From contig JAHRHA010000004.1 in assembly GCA_020027875.1 (NCBI GenBank), positions 120,001 to 184,000 of the forward strand: 64,000 bases of DNA, written 5' to 3'. This DNA comes from Micromonosporaceae bacterium (GTDB taxonomy: Bacteria; Actinomycetota; Actinomycetes; Mycobacteriales; Micromonosporaceae). The notes below the pieces were generated by a model. It was not told the DNA's origin. It saw only the letters and a program-made list of their open reading frames with translations, and searched no databases. The translations under genes and the position numbers were made by a program. Shown here one piece after another: positions 29,218-39,032 of the stretch; positions within the stretch are counted from its first letter, which is position 1; every line of letters starts with the position of its first letter.

Positions 29218-29223
29218 ACGGTA
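29218..29223 (-). promoter_or_regulatory. Putative -10 box of the trpS leader transcript
   Basis: On the minus strand TACCGT is followed by 6 nt and the ATG of the leader peptide. It diverges from the pepN promoter box at 29278. Confidence 0.5.
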
Positions 29224-29277
29224 GCAACTCCGGCCCGCGTCGCGCCACCACGATCCACTGGCCGGTTGACCACCCCG

Positions 29278-29283
29278 TACGCT
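29278..29283 (+). promoter_or_regulatory. Putative -10 box of leaderless pepN transcript
   Basis: TACGCT is followed by 6 nt (CGGCAC) and the pepN ATG, with no ribosome site. Confidence 0.5.
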
Positions 29284-29289
29284 CGGCAC

Positions 29290-31863
29290 ATGCCCAGTCT
29301 GACCCGCGATGAGGCGGTCGCACGAGCCGAGATGCTGCGCGTCCACGCGTACCGCATCGATCTCGACCTGACCGCAGCGGCCGACGCCGGCACCTTCGCC
29401 TCGACCACCACGATTCTCTTCTCCGCTCAACGGCAGGGTGGGGAGACCTTCGTTGAGGTCAGGTGCGCCCAGCTGCATGAGGTCACCCTCAACGGCGCAC
29501 GCCTCGACCCAGCCAGCCTGGTGGACAACCGGCTGCTCCTGCCCGGGCTCGCGGCCGAGAACGAATTGGTGGTACGAGCGTCCATGGAGTACTCCAACAC
29601 CGGCGAAGGGCTACACCGGTTTACCGACCCTGAGGACGGCGCCGTCTACCTCTACGCTCAGTCGTTTCTCGACGACGCCCAGCGCGTCTTCGCCTGCTTC
29701 GACCAACCCGACCTCAAGGCGCCGTTCACCCTGACCGTGTCGGCTCCGTCGGAGTGGGAGGTGGCCGGCAACGGCGTGGGCACGCAGGTCACCCCGGGTA
29801 GGTGGGAGTTCGCCACGACCCAACCGTTGGCTACGTACTTCGTCAGTCTCATCGCCGGTCCGTACCATGTGCGCCGCGACGAACATGACGGGATCCCGCT
29901 CGGGCTGTACTGCCGCCGCGGCCTCGCGGCGCACCTCGACAAGGACGCGGACGAGCTGTTCGGCTTCACGAAGGCGTTCTTCGATCGCTATCACGAGCTC
30001 TTCGCCGTGCGCTATCCGTTCGGCAAGTACGACCAGGCGTTCGTGCCCGAGTTCAATGAGGGCGCGATGGAGAATGCCGGCCTGATCACCATCCGTGACG
30101 ACGCCATCTTCCGTTCGGCGGTCGCCGATGACGAACGAGAGGTGCGGGCCGAATTCATCGCGCATGAGATGGCGCACATGTGGTTCGGTGACTTCATCAC
30201 CATGCGGTGGTGGGACGATCTGTGGCTCAATGAGTCGTTCGCCGAATACATGGGCTACCGGCTCACGTCGGAGGCGACCCGGTTCACCGGCGCGTGGACC
30301 AGCTTTGCTATCGGGCGCAAGGGCTGGGGATACGCCGCCGACCAACGGCCGTCAACGCATCCGGTCGCGTCTGATTCGCTGCTGGATGCCGGATTGGCAT
30401 TGCTCAACTTTGACGGCATCTCGTACGCCAAGGGGGCGGCGGTCCTGCGCCAGCTCGTGGCGTGGCTGGGCGACGACGTGTTCATCGCCGGCCTGCGGGC
30501 CCATTTCGCCGCGCATGCCTTTGGCAACGCCACATTGGACGATCTGCTGAACGCCCTCTCCCGCGCAAGCGGGCGGGATCTGAGCGCGTGGGCGGAGGTC
30601 TGGCTGCGCCGCGCGCAGGTCAACACGCTTCGCCCGGAGGTGAGCGTTGGGCCTGATGGTCGCTTCACCGCAGTGGAGATCGTCCAGACGGCGCCGTCGG
30701 AGTTTCCGACGCTGCGGCCGCACCGGATAGCTGTCGGTGTCTACCACGACGGCTCGCTCAGACAACGGGTAGAAGTGGACGTGGACCCCACTATCGACGC
30801 AGGCCGGACAAACGTCGCGGAGCTTGTCGGCGTACCGGCGGGCGATTTCTTGCTGCTCAACGATGGCGATCTCACCTATGCGAAGATCCGCTTCGACGAG
30901 GCGAGCCGAGCCGGTCTGAGTATGGTCCTTCCGTCGTTGACGGACCCGCTGGCGCGCGCTCTCGTCTGGGCGGCCGCGGCGGATGCCGTCCGCGACGCGG
31001 AGGTGCCGGCGACCGAGTTCGTGGCGCTGTGCGCGGCGGGGATGCCGGCCGAGACAACACCCTCGGTGCTGCAGGACCTGGTGCGCTTCGCTACGTCCCG
31101 CCTCGTCGACGCACGGTTCCCGCATACCGGTGTGGTCGACCGGTTTCTTCCGGCCGAGGCGCAACCAGTGGCGCGCGCGACGATTGCCCAGGCGCTGCTG
31201 GGTGCGATGGACGCGGCTCCGCACGGTGGCGGTATCCAACTGATCGCCGCCCGAGGCTTCATCTCGTCGGCAGGTCCCGCGGACGTGTCCCGGCTCCGTG
31301 GGTGGCTGGACGGGTCGCAGACACCGACGGGCTTGGAGATCGACGCCGAGATGAGATGGACGGTGCTTGGTCGGCTTTCCGTTCTCGGCGCGGTCGGCGA
31401 AGACGACATCGAGGCCGAGCATGAGCGGGATCGTTCCGCCAGCGGCGCGGAGCACGCTGCCCGGTGCCGTGCGGCCCGGCCCGACGTCGATGCCAAGGCG
31501 GCTGCCTGGCGGATCATCGTGGCGGACGACTCGCTCTCCAACCGGCTCGTCGGCGCCGCGGCAGAGGGCTTCTGGCAGCCGCAGCAGACCGACCTGACCC
31601 GCCCATACGTACCGCGATACTTTGACGAGATGCCGGCCGCCGCGGCTCGCCGCTCGCAGATGATGACGCTCCTCGTGTCCGAGGCCGCCTACCCAAGGCA
31701 CGCCGTCGAGCCGGAGACTGTCGAGGCCGCGCAGCGGATGCTCGCCCGGCCGGATGTGACGCCGGGTCTGCGGCGCGTGGTGACTGACTACACCGATGAG
31801 CTGCAGCGGGCTCTCGCCGGCCGCTCCCTCGTACGGGCACTCGCCGGCCGTGGCGACCACTAG
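29290..31863 (+). CDS. pepN: Aminopeptidase N (M1 family)
   Basis: An 857-aa zinc metallopeptidase that removes N-terminal residues from peptides in the cytoplasm. The exopeptidase motif GAMEN lies in [17 protein letters not shown]. The zinc site [10 protein letters not shown] is followed by the distal glutamate in [11 protein letters not shown]. The C-terminal ERAP1-like domain is complete. The frame is open far upstream, but ATG at 29290 ([20 protein letters not shown]) matches the family start and has a leaderless-type promoter. Its end overlaps nadD. Confidence 0.96.
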   Translation: MPSLTRDEAVARAEMLRVHAYRIDLDLTAAADAGTFASTTTILFSAQRQGGETFVEVRCAQLHEVTLNGARLDPASLVDNRLLLPGLAAENELVVRASMEYSNTGEGLHRFTDPEDGAVYLYAQSFLDDAQRVFACFDQPDLKAPFTLTVSAPSEWEVAGNGVGTQVTPGRWEFATTQPLATYFVSLIAGPYHVRRDEHDGIPLGLYCRRGLAAHLDKDADELFGFTKAFFDRYHELFAVRYPFGKYDQAFVPEFNEGAMENAGLITIRDDAIFRSAVADDEREVRAEFIAHEMAHMWFGDFITMRWWDDLWLNESFAEYMGYRLTSEATRFTGAWTSFAIGRKGWGYAADQRPSTHPVASDSLLDAGLALLNFDGISYAKGAAVLRQLVAWLGDDVFIAGLRAHFAAHAFGNATLDDLLNALSRASGRDLSAWAEVWLRRAQVNTLRPEVSVGPDGRFTAVEIVQTAPSEFPTLRPHRIAVGVYHDGSLRQRVEVDVDPTIDAGRTNVAELVGVPAGDFLLLNDGDLTYAKIRFDEASRAGLSMVLPSLTDPLARALVWAAAADAVRDAEVPATEFVALCAAGMPAETTPSVLQDLVRFATSRLVDARFPHTGVVDRFLPAEAQPVARATIAQALLGAMDAAPHGGGIQLIAARGFISSAGPADVSRLRGWLDGSQTPTGLEIDAEMRWTVLGRLSVLGAVGEDDIEAEHERDRSASGAEHAARCRAARPDVDAKAAAWRIIVADDSLSNRLVGAAAEGFWQPQQTDLTRPYVPRYFDEMPAAAARRSQMMTLLVSEAAYPRHAVEPETVEAAQRMLARPDVTPGLRRVVTDYTDELQRALAGRSLVRALAGRGDH

Positions 31864-32452
31864 GCGGCGTCCGCGCCGGATCGGCATCATGGGCGGCACG
31901 TTCGACCCGATCCACCATGGACACCTCGTGGCAGCGAGCGAGGTCGCCGAACGCTTCGAGCTCGACGAGGTCGTTTTCGTCCCAACCGGACAGCCGTGGC
32001 AGAAGGCGGATTACGAGGTGAGCGCGGCCGAGGATCGCTACCTCATGACCGTGATCGCGACGGCGTCGAACCCCCGGTTCCAGGTCAGCCGGGTAGACAT
32101 CGATCGCGGCGGACCGACGTACACAGTGGACACCCTGAGGGACCTGCGGGCCCAGTACGGGCGCAAGGTAGAGCTCTTCTTCATCACCGGAGCGGACGCG
32201 CTCGACAAGATCCTTTCGTGGAAGGAGTCAGACCAACTGTTCGACCTCGCTCACTTCGTTGGCGTGACCCGGCCGGGATTCGTCCTGTCCGACGCGCACC
32301 TGCCGGCAGACACGGTGAGTCTGGTTCAGGTGCCCGCGATGGCGATCTCATCGACCGACTGCCGCGCGCGGGTCGCGAGTGGCCTACCGGTCTGGTATCT
32401 CGTGCCCGACGGTGTGGTCCAGTACATCGCCAAGCGCCACCTCTACCGGTGA
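31850..32452 (+). CDS. nadD: Nicotinate-nucleotide adenylyltransferase
   Basis: A 200-aa enzyme of NAD synthesis that joins ATP and nicotinate mononucleotide. The nucleotidyltransferase motif is [38 protein letters not shown] and [10 protein letters not shown] are family blocks. GTG at 31850 is chosen; it overlaps the pepN stop by 14 nt. ATG at 31889 would remove residues of the first strand. It is followed by rsfS, as is common in bacteria. Confidence 0.95.
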   Translation: MATTRRRPRRIGIMGGTFDPIHHGHLVAASEVAERFELDEVVFVPTGQPWQKADYEVSAAEDRYLMTVIATASNPRFQVSRVDIDRGGPTYTVDTLRDLRAQYGRKVELFFITGADALDKILSWKESDQLFDLAHFVGVTRPGFVLSDAHLPADTVSLVQVPAMAISSTDCRARVASGLPVWYLVPDGVVQYIAKRHLYR

Positions 32453-32592
32453 CGTCTGGAAGATCCGGTATGCGGGCTTCTGTGGTGGGGACCGACCCGC
32501 GATGCGGTTTGACCTCGCTGCAACGGTGGATATGTCGGCGGCTGCGTCGCCTCGCCGTGAGAGGCTAGAGCGAGCCGAGGAAAGGGAGACAC

Positions 32593-32982
32593 GTGCCGGC
32601 ATCTGATCGTGCGCTGGAGTTGGCGCTGACCGCGGCGCAGGCCGCTGCGGACAAGAAGGGCATGAACATCGTCATCCTTGACGTCGCCGACCAGCTCGTC
32701 ATCACGGACGCCTTTGTGCTCGCTTCCGCGCCGAATGAACGCCAGGTGCTCGCGATCGTCGATGCGATCGAGGAGCAACTTCTGCAACTGCCGGAGAAGG
32801 CGAAGCCGGTGCGTCGTGAGGGTGAACGGGCCGGCCGGTGGGTGCTGCTCGACTACGTTGACATCGTGGTGCACGTGCAACACAGCGAGGAGCGGGAGTT
32901 CTACTCGCTCGACCGGCTGTGGAAGGACTGCCCGAGGGTGCCGTTCGTGGACCGTGAGTTCGCCGACCACGACGTGGCATGA
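32593..32982 (+). CDS. rsfS: Ribosome silencing factor RsfS
   Basis: A 129-aa DUF143 protein that binds L14 and blocks subunit joining under starvation. Key features are ALTAAQAAADKKGMNIVILD, VITDAFVLASAPNERQV and VLLDYVDIVVHVQHSEEREF, ending with the Trp of LDRLWKDCP. GTG start with AAAGGGAG upstream. It overlaps the next phosphatase gene by 4 nt (ATGA). Confidence 0.96.
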   Translation: MPASDRALELALTAAQAAADKKGMNIVILDVADQLVITDAFVLASAPNERQVLAIVDAIEEQLLQLPEKAKPVRREGERAGRWVLLDYVDIVVHVQHSEEREFYSLDRLWKDCPRVPFVDREFADHDVA

Positions 32983-33623
32983 GCCGACTGATCGTCTGGC
33001 GTCACGGCCGTACGGAATGGAACTTCACCGGCCGATTCCAGGGCCAGACCGACGTGGATCTGGATGACATCGGCGTCGAACAGGCCGAGGCAGCGGCACC
33101 TCGACTGGCCGCCTACCGGCCCGATGTGATCGTCTCCAGCGACCTACGCAGGGCGGCCCGCACCGCCGAGGCGCTCGCTGCCGTCACGGGTCTCCCGGTC
33201 GAGCTCGACAAGAGGCTGCGCGAGCGGGATTTCGGCCCGTGGCAGGGCCTTACCCAGGCGCAGATCCGCGAGCGTTTTCCGGAGGACCTTGCCCGCTGGC
33301 ACGCGGCCGAGCCGATTGAGAATCCGGCCATCGAGACGATCGACGACATGGCCAAGCGGGTCTGCGCGGCACTTCGTGACGTGGTCGAGCGTGACGTGGT
33401 CGAGCGTGACGTGGTCGAGCGTGACGTCGCCGAGCGCGTCGGGGTCGACGGTACGGCTGTGGTGGTAACGCACGGTGGGGCAGCTCGAGCCGGTTGCGCG
33501 TGCCTGCTCGGCTGGCCCCGTGCGGTATGGCACACCCTCGGGGTGCTCGGCAATTGCCACCTGACCGAGCTACGGCGCACCGCAGATCGTGGATGGAACC
33601 TGCACGCGCACAATGTTCTCTAA
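32979..33623 (+). CDS. Histidine phosphatase family protein (GpgP-like)
   Basis: A 214-aa protein with the catalytic RHG motif in LIVWRHGRTEWN, an SDLRRAARTAEAL block, an acid residue in LRERDFGPWQG, and the second histidine in VVVTHGGAARA. In mycobacteria the gene after rsfS encodes glucosyl-3-phosphoglycerate phosphatase, and position plus coupling support the same role here; the substrate is unproven. A 15-nt tandem repeat (33376-33435) inserts DVVER three times plus one altered unit in the middle, which may be strain-variable. Confidence 0.85.
   Translation: MSRLIVWRHGRTEWNFTGRFQGQTDVDLDDIGVEQAEAAAPRLAAYRPDVIVSSDLRRAARTAEALAAVTGLPVELDKRLRERDFGPWQGLTQAQIRERFPEDLARWHAAEPIENPAIETIDDMAKRVCAALRDVVERDVVERDVVERDVAERVGVDGTAVVVTHGGAARAGCACLLGWPRAVWHTLGVLGNCHLTELRRTADRGWNLHAHNVL
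33376..33435 (+). repeat. 15-nt coding tandem repeat
   Basis: GTGACGTGGTCGAGC is repeated three times without change, followed by one altered unit. It encodes RDVVE repeats inside the histidine phosphatase. Confidence 0.9.
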
Positions 33624-33720
33624 CCCAATCACCTCGATCATGCTAGCTCCGGTGTCCGGCTGACCTCGGGTGTACGCAGGCTCGCGGAACCCGCGGTAGC
33701 CCGGTAACGTCCAACAGGCC

Positions 33721-34161
33721 GTGGGAAAGCGTCGTTGCGCCGTTGTTGCGCTCAGCATGCTGCTGACTGCCCAGATTGTCGCCGGGTGCGGCCAGGGCGG
33801 TAATACGTCGCAACCGGGAGGAAATGTGTCTGCGTCACCAAGCGACAACCCCGATCCCACCTCGACCGGCGGAATCACGCCTAGCCCGTCCGGTCAGCCG
33901 AAGCCAACGTCGAGCTTCTCCGGGAGCAAGGGGCCGCTACCAGGCGAGATTACGGTCCGGGGCCAGGTCGCTGAGGGCGTCGAGGCGGGTTGCATGCTGC
34001 TCAACACCGATGACGGCAAGAGCTACCTCCTGCTCGGCGGCGATCGCGGCTTGATCGGGTCTGGCGGCAGACTCGAGGTCGTCGGTGAGCCGCAGCCCGA
34101 TCTGATGACCACCTGCCAACAGGGGACTCCGTTCCAGGTGTCCCGGGTGCGCAGGATCTGA
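33721..34161 (+). CDS. Secreted lipoprotein
   Basis: A 146-aa protein with signal sequence (VVALSMLLTAQIVAGC) and a good lipobox IVAGC. A Ser/Pro/Thr linker follows, then a small beta-rich domain (ITVRGQVAEGVEAGCMLLNT, SYLLLGGD, RLEVVGEPQPDLMTTCQQGT). Two later cysteines may form a disulfide. GTG start with no clear ribosome site; TAACGT lies 10 nt before it. The function is unknown. Confidence 0.78.
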   Translation: MGKRRCAVVALSMLLTAQIVAGCGQGGNTSQPGGNVSASPSDNPDPTSTGGITPSPSGQPKPTSSFSGSKGPLPGEITVRGQVAEGVEAGCMLLNTDDGKSYLLLGGDRGLIGSGGRLEVVGEPQPDLMTTCQQGTPFQVSRVRRI

Positions 34162-34194
34162 GGACGAATCCCGCCGGAACGTGCGCCGATCGGC

Positions 34195-34200
34195 TACCGT
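34195..34200 (+). promoter_or_regulatory. Putative -10 box of leaderless degV transcript
   Basis: TACCGT is followed by 6 nt (GCCGGC) and the degV ATG, with no ribosome site. Confidence 0.5.
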
Positions 34201-34206
34201 GCCGGC

Positions 34207-35055
34207 ATGGTCGTTAGGGTCGTCACCGACTCCACCGCATACCTGCCCGCTGAGGTCGCCGATGCGGCCAGCCTTCGCGTCGTACCGCTGACTGTCACCG
34301 TGTCCGGCCGCGATGGTCGCGAGGGTCTGGACGTGACACCAGCCGACGTCGCCCGGGCGCTGGGAGAACGCAGGGTAACGGTCACGACCTCCCGACCGGC
34401 GCCGGCCGAGTTCGCCCATGCCTACCGCGAGCTGCTCGACGGCGGGGCGAGCGGGGTCGTCTCCGTCCATCTGTCCGCCCGGCTCTCCGGCACGTACGAG
34501 TCGGCCTTGCTCGCCGCGGAGGAGTTTGGCGACCGGGTGAGGGTCGTCGACTCCGCCTCGGCGGGGATGGCAGTCGGATTCGTCGCGATCGCCGCGTGTG
34601 AGGTCGCGGCCGCGGGTGGTGATGTCGAGGCGGTACGCACAGCCGCGCTCGGCGCCGCGGGTCGGATCAGCACGCTGTTCTACGTCGACACGCTGGAGTT
34701 CCTGCGGCGCGGTGGCCGCATCAGTGCGGCCTCGGCTCTCCTCGGCACGGCCTTGGCGGTGAAGCCGATCCTGCACGTGGTACGCGGTGAGGTGGTGTTG
34801 CGGGAAAAGGTACGCACGTCCGGTCGCGCACTGGCCCGCTTGGCCGACCTCGCCGTAGAGGCGGCCGATGAGTCCGATGTGGATATAGGGATACAGCATC
34901 TCGGCGCCGCCGATCGGGCCAAGGCGCTGCACGACTCGCTGGTGCAGCGGTTCGGCCGGAGGGCGCGCAATGTGTACCTGTCGGAGGTCGGCGCGGTTGT
35001 CGCCGCCCATACCGGGCCGGGGGTCATTGGCGTTGCGGTGTACCGGCACGCATAG
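34207..35055 (+). CDS. DegV family fatty-acid-binding protein
   Basis: A 282-aa DegV protein. It starts [17 protein letters not shown] and carries the [13 protein letters not shown] and [15 protein letters not shown] blocks, the [10 protein letters not shown] motif, and [16 protein letters not shown] plus ILHVVRGEV in the C-terminal domain. DegV/FakB-type proteins hold a fatty acid for phosphorylation by a FakA kinase; no fakA is seen nearby. ATG start, probably leaderless. Confidence 0.93.
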   Translation: MVVRVVTDSTAYLPAEVADAASLRVVPLTVTVSGRDGREGLDVTPADVARALGERRVTVTTSRPAPAEFAHAYRELLDGGASGVVSVHLSARLSGTYESALLAAEEFGDRVRVVDSASAGMAVGFVAIAACEVAAAGGDVEAVRTAALGAAGRISTLFYVDTLEFLRRGGRISAASALLGTALAVKPILHVVRGEVVLREKVRTSGRALARLADLAVEAADESDVDIGIQHLGAADRAKALHDSLVQRFGRRARNVYLSEVGAVVAAHTGPGVIGVAVYRHA

Positions 35056-35079
35056 CAGATCATCGGCCGCACAGCGCGG

Positions 35080-35107
35080 TTGTCCACAGGGGATATCGTT
35101 GTCCACA
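35080..35107 (+). promoter_or_regulatory. Two DnaA boxes upstream of comEA
   Basis: Perfect TTGTCCACA sequences occur at 35080-35088 and 35099-35107, in direct orientation 19 bp apart. They lie between degV and comEA, 40-70 nt before the comEA promoter box. Confidence 0.55.
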
Positions 35108-35146
35108 TGTTGATCTTTACCGGTGGCGGTGGGGGGCGTGCGCGCC

Positions 35147-35152
35147 TAACGT
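35147..35152 (+). promoter_or_regulatory. Putative -10 box of leaderless comEA transcript
   Basis: TAACGT is followed by 7 nt (CGCCGCA) and the GTG start of comEA; no ribosome site is present. Confidence 0.45.
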
Positions 35153-35159
35153 CGCCGCA

Positions 35160-35816
35160 GTGTCGAGCCATCGAAGTCTCTCCGGCGCGCAGGAAGCAAG
35201 CGGGGACGATCTAGCTCTAGCCAAGGGCCGGGGTTGGGATCTGGGCGGAGCGGGCGTCCGAGCCCTCGCGGTCTTCGTCGCCGTGGTTGCCTTGATCGCC
35301 GCGGTGCTGGCGTGGCGCGCACGGCCGGATATCGAGCCGCTGGTACAAGCTTCAACCGGCCCGGAGTTCGCCGCGACCTCGGCAGTGCCAACAGGGAGCG
35401 TGGTGGTGGCCGTGTCGGGCCGCGTCCGTAGGCCCGGCCTTGTGCGCCTGTCGGCAGGAGCGCGTGTCGCCGACGCCATCGAGGCCGCCGGAGGAGTCCT
35501 CCCAGGCACCGATCTTTCCATGGTGAACCTGGCGCGGAAGGTGACCGACGGAGAGCTGATCGTGGTTGGGCTCACGCCGCCGCCCGGCGCGTCCGCCTCG
35601 CCGGGGGCAGAGCCGGGCGGCGGCGGGCTGGTCAACCTGAACACGGCCACCGTGGCGCAGTTGCAGACATTGCCAGGGGTGGGTCCGGTGCTGGCCGAGC
35701 GCATCGTCGCCTATCGCGAGCAGCACGGGGGCTTCACAACCGTCGCCGACCTTCGCAAGGTCACTGGCATCGGGGATGTTCGCTACAACGAGCTCAAGGA
35801 TCGCGTGATGGTGTGA
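35160..35816 (+). CDS. comEA: ComEA family DNA-binding protein
   Basis: A 218-aa membrane-anchored protein. One helix ([18 protein letters not shown]) is followed by an SLBB domain ([20 protein letters not shown]) and a C-terminal helix-hairpin-helix DNA-binding domain ([34 protein letters not shown]). ComEA captures DNA outside the membrane for uptake. GTG start, probably leaderless. Its end overlaps comEC by 4 nt (GTGA). Confidence 0.94.
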   Translation: MSSHRSLSGAQEASGDDLALAKGRGWDLGGAGVRALAVFVAVVALIAAVLAWRARPDIEPLVQASTGPEFAATSAVPTGSVVVAVSGRVRRPGLVRLSAGARVADAIEAAGGVLPGTDLSMVNLARKVTDGELIVVGLTPPPGASASPGAEPGGGGLVNLNTATVAQLQTLPGVGPVLAERIVAYREQHGGFTTVADLRKVTGIGDVRYNELKDRVMV

Positions 35817-38233
35817 GCCAAGCGGACGAGGCGCCGTCGCCGGCCGTAGATCGGTCGACGCCGCAGGGGCGCCCTCGCAGGCCGGACCTACGCCTCTTCG
35901 CCGTCGCCATCGGAGTGTGGGCGGCGAGCGTGGCATCGCTCCAGGTGGCCGCGGCTGCCACGGTATGGGCCGGAGGCGCTGCCGCGGCAACGGCGGCAGG
36001 GCTGGCGCTGTTGGTGCGGCGGCGCCAGGCTTCGTTCGCTCCGGCAAGATCGTCCAGGATTGTGGTGGGCTGGGCTGCGGTCGCCGTCCTGCTCGGCATC
36101 GTGTGCGGCACCGCGTCGACCGCGGCCCGCACCGCGTCACGAGACGCGGATCCGCTCGCCGCACTTGCTCGTGACCACGCTTCGGTGCGCGCCGAGGTGG
36201 TCGTGACCGATGACCCTCGACCGCTGCGCAGTGTACGGGCGGGTCCGCCCACCGTTGCGGTCGCGGCGCGCCTGACCCGACTATCCCTGGCCGACACCGG
36301 GACCGTCCGGCTAGACGCTCGGGTCATCATCTTCGCCACTGATCAGGTCTGGCGAACTCTCCTGCCGAGTCAACACGTGGCGACTGCGGCACGGCTGGCT
36401 CCCCCGGGCGGCGGAGATCTCACCGCTGCGGTCCTGTCCGCGATCGGCGCGCCCGAAATTCTTGGCCGCCCGTCGTGGGCCCAGGTCGCCGCGGGCGTGC
36501 TGCGCGCCGGGCTGCAGGCGGCGTGCGCCCCGCTGCCGGCCGAGCCCGGCGGTCTCCTGCCGGGGCTGGTCATCGGCGACACGAGCCGGCTGGACCCGGC
36601 GCTTAGCGAGGAGTTCCGGGCGACTGGGCTGACCCATCTAGTCGCCGTGAGCGGCGCCAACGTAGCGATCGTCCTCGGGGTGGTCCTGTTCGCGGCGCGG
36701 TGGTGTCGGGCTGGGCCGCGGCTGTCGGCGTTGATCTGCGCGGTGGCGCTGGTCGGGTTCGTGGTTCTGGCGCGGCCGTCGCCGAGTGTGGTGCGGGCGG
36801 CCGCGATGGGTGCGGTGGGCCTGTTGGCGCTGGCGGCGGGGCGGACCCGATCGGCCACACCGGCGCTGGCTGCGGCAGTGATCGCGGGGTTGCTCATCGA
36901 TCCGGCTCTGTCCGTGGATGCGGGCTTCGCGCTGTCGGTGCTCGCCACCGGGGCGCTGGTGCTGCTGGCTCCGCGTTGGCGTGACGGTCTGCGGACCCGA
37001 GGGGTGCCAGCGGGTGTTGCCGAGGCGCTGGCGGTGCCAGCCGCGGCTCAGGTGGCTTGTGGTCCGGTGATCGTAGCGCTGTCAGGTGAGGTGAGCCTGG
37101 TGGCCGTACCGGCGAATCTTCTGGCCGTACCGGCGGTGGCCCCAGCGACATTGCTCGGCGTCGGATCGGCGGTTGTTTCTCCACTGTGGCCGGACTGCGC
37201 GGAGCTGCTCGCGTGGCTAGCATCGTGGCCGGCGCGGTGGCTGGTGGCAATCGCTGATTTCGGGGCCAGCGTCCCGGTGGGTGCGGTGCCGTGGCCGTCG
37301 GGTTTCGCAGGTGGTCTCGCTTTTGTGGTGCTGACGGTGCTTGTTCTGGTCGCCTCGCGTTGGCCGGCGTTGCGCAAGCTCGTTGTGGTGGCGGCGCTGG
37401 CGGTCGTCGTTGGTGCGGTGCCGGTGCGCTGGGTGGCGTCTGGCTGGCCGCCGGCCGGGGCGGTTGTGGTCGTGTGTGACGTGGGGCAGGGCGACGCGGT
37501 GGTGCTGCCCCTGGGACCGGCCGAGGCGGTCGTCGTGGACGCCGGCGCGGACCCGGTGGCCGTTGACGGATGCCTGCACCGTCTGGGTATCCACACGGTG
37601 TCGTCACTCGTGATCACCCACTTTCACGTCGACCACATAGGCGGCATCGCCGGCGTGCTGCGCGACCGTCGAGTCGCCGGCATCGTCATCCCGGTCTTCA
37701 ATGAGCCCGCCTCGGGGGAGCGGGCGGTCCGGGAGGCGGCGGCGGGCGAGGCGATTGCGGTGACGGAGGCAGGACCAGGCTGGGCGTTCGTTCGAGGCTG
37801 GCTCGATCTGCGTCTGATTGGCCCGTCGCGGCCGCTGACCGGGACCCGGTCGGATCCCAACAACAACAGCCTGCTGCTACGAGCGGAGAGCCGAGGAGTG
37901 TCCGTTCTGCTCGTCGGCGACGCCGAGGCCGAGGAGCAGCACGCCATGCTCACCGAGGTCGATCCCACCAGCCTGCGCGCGCAGGTGCTTAAGGTGGCCC
38001 ATCATGGGTCGTCCTATCAGGATCCGGAGCTGCTCGACACAATCGACCCGGTCGTCGCCCTGGTCAGCGTCGGCGTCGACAACCCGTATGGGCACCCGAA
38101 CGCCTCGCTACTGGCTCGGCTGGCCCGCGACGGAGCTAAGGTGCTCCGCACCGACATCGACGGAGACCTCGCCGTCGTCGTGTCCGAGAGCGGTTTGGGT
38201 GTGGTCGTCCGCGGCCGAGGGAAGGCGAAGTGA
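35813..38233 (+). CDS. comEC: DNA internalisation competence protein ComEC/Rec2
   Basis: An 806-aa membrane channel for DNA uptake. It has an N-terminal membrane part with OB-like region, the competence domain ([40 protein letters not shown]) and many helices. The C-terminal metallo-beta-lactamase domain follows ([59 protein letters not shown]). The last 236 nt before the end (37985-38220) recur at 39069-39304. The stop overlaps by 4 nt a PIN-like start at 38230. Confidence 0.95.
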   Translation: MSQADEAPSPAVDRSTPQGRPRRPDLRLFAVAIGVWAASVASLQVAAAATVWAGGAAAATAAGLALLVRRRQASFAPARSSRIVVGWAAVAVLLGIVCGTASTAARTASRDADPLAALARDHASVRAEVVVTDDPRPLRSVRAGPPTVAVAARLTRLSLADTGTVRLDARVIIFATDQVWRTLLPSQHVATAARLAPPGGGDLTAAVLSAIGAPEILGRPSWAQVAAGVLRAGLQAACAPLPAEPGGLLPGLVIGDTSRLDPALSEEFRATGLTHLVAVSGANVAIVLGVVLFAARWCRAGPRLSALICAVALVGFVVLARPSPSVVRAAAMGAVGLLALAAGRTRSATPALAAAVIAGLLIDPALSVDAGFALSVLATGALVLLAPRWRDGLRTRGVPAGVAEALAVPAAAQVACGPVIVALSGEVSLVAVPANLLAVPAVAPATLLGVGSAVVSPLWPDCAELLAWLASWPARWLVAIADFGASVPVGAVPWPSGFAGGLAFVVLTVLVLVASRWPALRKLVVVAALAVVVGAVPVRWVASGWPPAGAVVVVCDVGQGDAVVLPLGPAEAVVVDAGADPVAVDGCLHRLGIHTVSSLVITHFHVDHIGGIAGVLRDRRVAGIVIPVFNEPASGERAVREAAAGEAIAVTEAGPGWAFVRGWLDLRLIGPSRPLTGTRSDPNNNSLLLRAESRGVSVLLVGDAEAEEQHAMLTEVDPTSLRAQVLKVAHHGSSYQDPELLDTIDPVVALVSVGVDNPYGHPNASLLARLARDGAKVLRTDIDGDLAVVVSESGLGVVVRGRGKAK
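37985..38220 (+). repeat. Direct repeat, left copy (comEC 3' end)
   Basis: This segment is identical to 39069-39304 except for four substitutions in 236 nt, in the same orientation and 1084 bp apart. Between them lie the PIN remnant and the Uma2 gene. Confidence 0.95.
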
Positions 38234-38325
38234 TCGTCGTCGACAGTTCCAGACTGATCGCCGCCTTAACAGCGACGAACCGGAGCATCGCGCGGCGGCT
38301 TACGCCCTCAAGGCTGCCGGCTGTC
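38230..38325 (+). pseudogene. PIN-domain (VapC-like) toxin, N-terminal fragment, frameshifted
   Basis: GTG at 38230 overlaps the comEC stop. It reads [15 protein letters not shown], the typical start of PIN-domain toxins with the first catalytic aspartate. The next expected piece, DEPEHRAAAYALKAAG, is present but in another frame, so one base has been gained or lost near 38275. The rest of a PIN domain (about 90 aa) is missing. No antitoxin gene is seen. The identification is by short motifs only. Confidence 0.45.
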
Positions 38326-38390
38326 GGACCGCCGCCGGGGCCGGGTCAGCATCGTCTCCGCGGTCTCGCCGGGGCTACCATTTGGCAGAC

Positions 38391-38936
38391 TCAGCCGACC
38401 GCCGCCGCCTCGAGCGCGGCGAGGGTGGTCCGCCCGGTCTCGACGTACGTGACCGTCCCACCCGGCGTGCGCGCGAGCTGGTACTGCGTTATCAGTGCGC
38501 CCCAAGTGTCGCCCTCGATTGGCTCGGCGAGCCAGTACTCAGCGATGCCCCGCTGGGCGTACCACTGCGGATTGCGGTCCTTGTCGTCAGACGACGGTGA
38601 CCAAACCTCAACAACAAGCGCGAGGTTTGCCGCTGGGTGCCAAGCCGCCCGAGGGTCAGGCTCGTCAGGGAAGACACCGACGTCCGCGACCCTCGTGTCG
38701 CTTGACGTGTTGAGCACGCCGACCTGCGTATTCGCCCACCGGCCATCACGCATCAGAACGGCGCAGATCCGGTGCTCGACACGCTGGTGCCAGGCGACAG
38801 CGGGCGACATGATCTCCAGCCTTCCGTTGTGCAGCTCGTACCGCAGATGGGAAGGCAGATCGGTCAGGTCGTCGACCGTCCATACCTCAACGGCCGGCAG
38901 GTGAAGTGTGATCAAGGCCGCCTCCTTCGCTAACAT
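38391..38936 (-). CDS. Uma2 family endonuclease-like protein (DUF820)
   Basis: A 181-aa protein of the Uma2 family, which has a PD-(D/E)XK nuclease fold. It contains WTVDDLTDLPSHLRYELHNG followed by RLEIMSPAVAWHQRV, then VADVGVFPDEPD and LVVEVWSPSSDDKDRNPQWY, with the catalytic D...ExW/K-type residues, and IAEYWLAEP. The start at 38936 is chosen from family length; 39026 is also open. The family is common in accessory regions of actinobacteria and its targets are unknown. It lies between the two copies of the comEC 3' end, so it probably arrived with that duplication. Confidence 0.82.
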   Translation of the reverse strand: MLAKEAALITLHLPAVEVWTVDDLTDLPSHLRYELHNGRLEIMSPAVAWHQRVEHRICAVLMRDGRWANTQVGVLNTSSDTRVADVGVFPDEPDPRAAWHPAANLALVVEVWSPSSDDKDRNPQWYAQRGIAEYWLAEPIEGDTWGALITQYQLARTPGGTVTYVETGRTTLAALEAAAVG

Positions 38937-39032
38937 CAAGCCTACGGCATGCGTTTCGGAGACCCGGTTTCGTAGTCCCAGCTCGACGGAGCTCGGGGAG
39001 GCGCACCCAGAGCCTGAGGGCGGCACGAGGCC

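Noticed and set aside
30352-31899. Long minus-strand open frame (515 aa) opposite pepN
   Set aside because: It is a shadow of the aminopeptidase coding strand with no family motifs and no ribosome site.
35080-35107. DnaA-box pair considered as the chromosomal origin
   Set aside because: Only two boxes, no dnaA, dnaN, gyrB or rpmH nearby and no AT-rich unwinding region.
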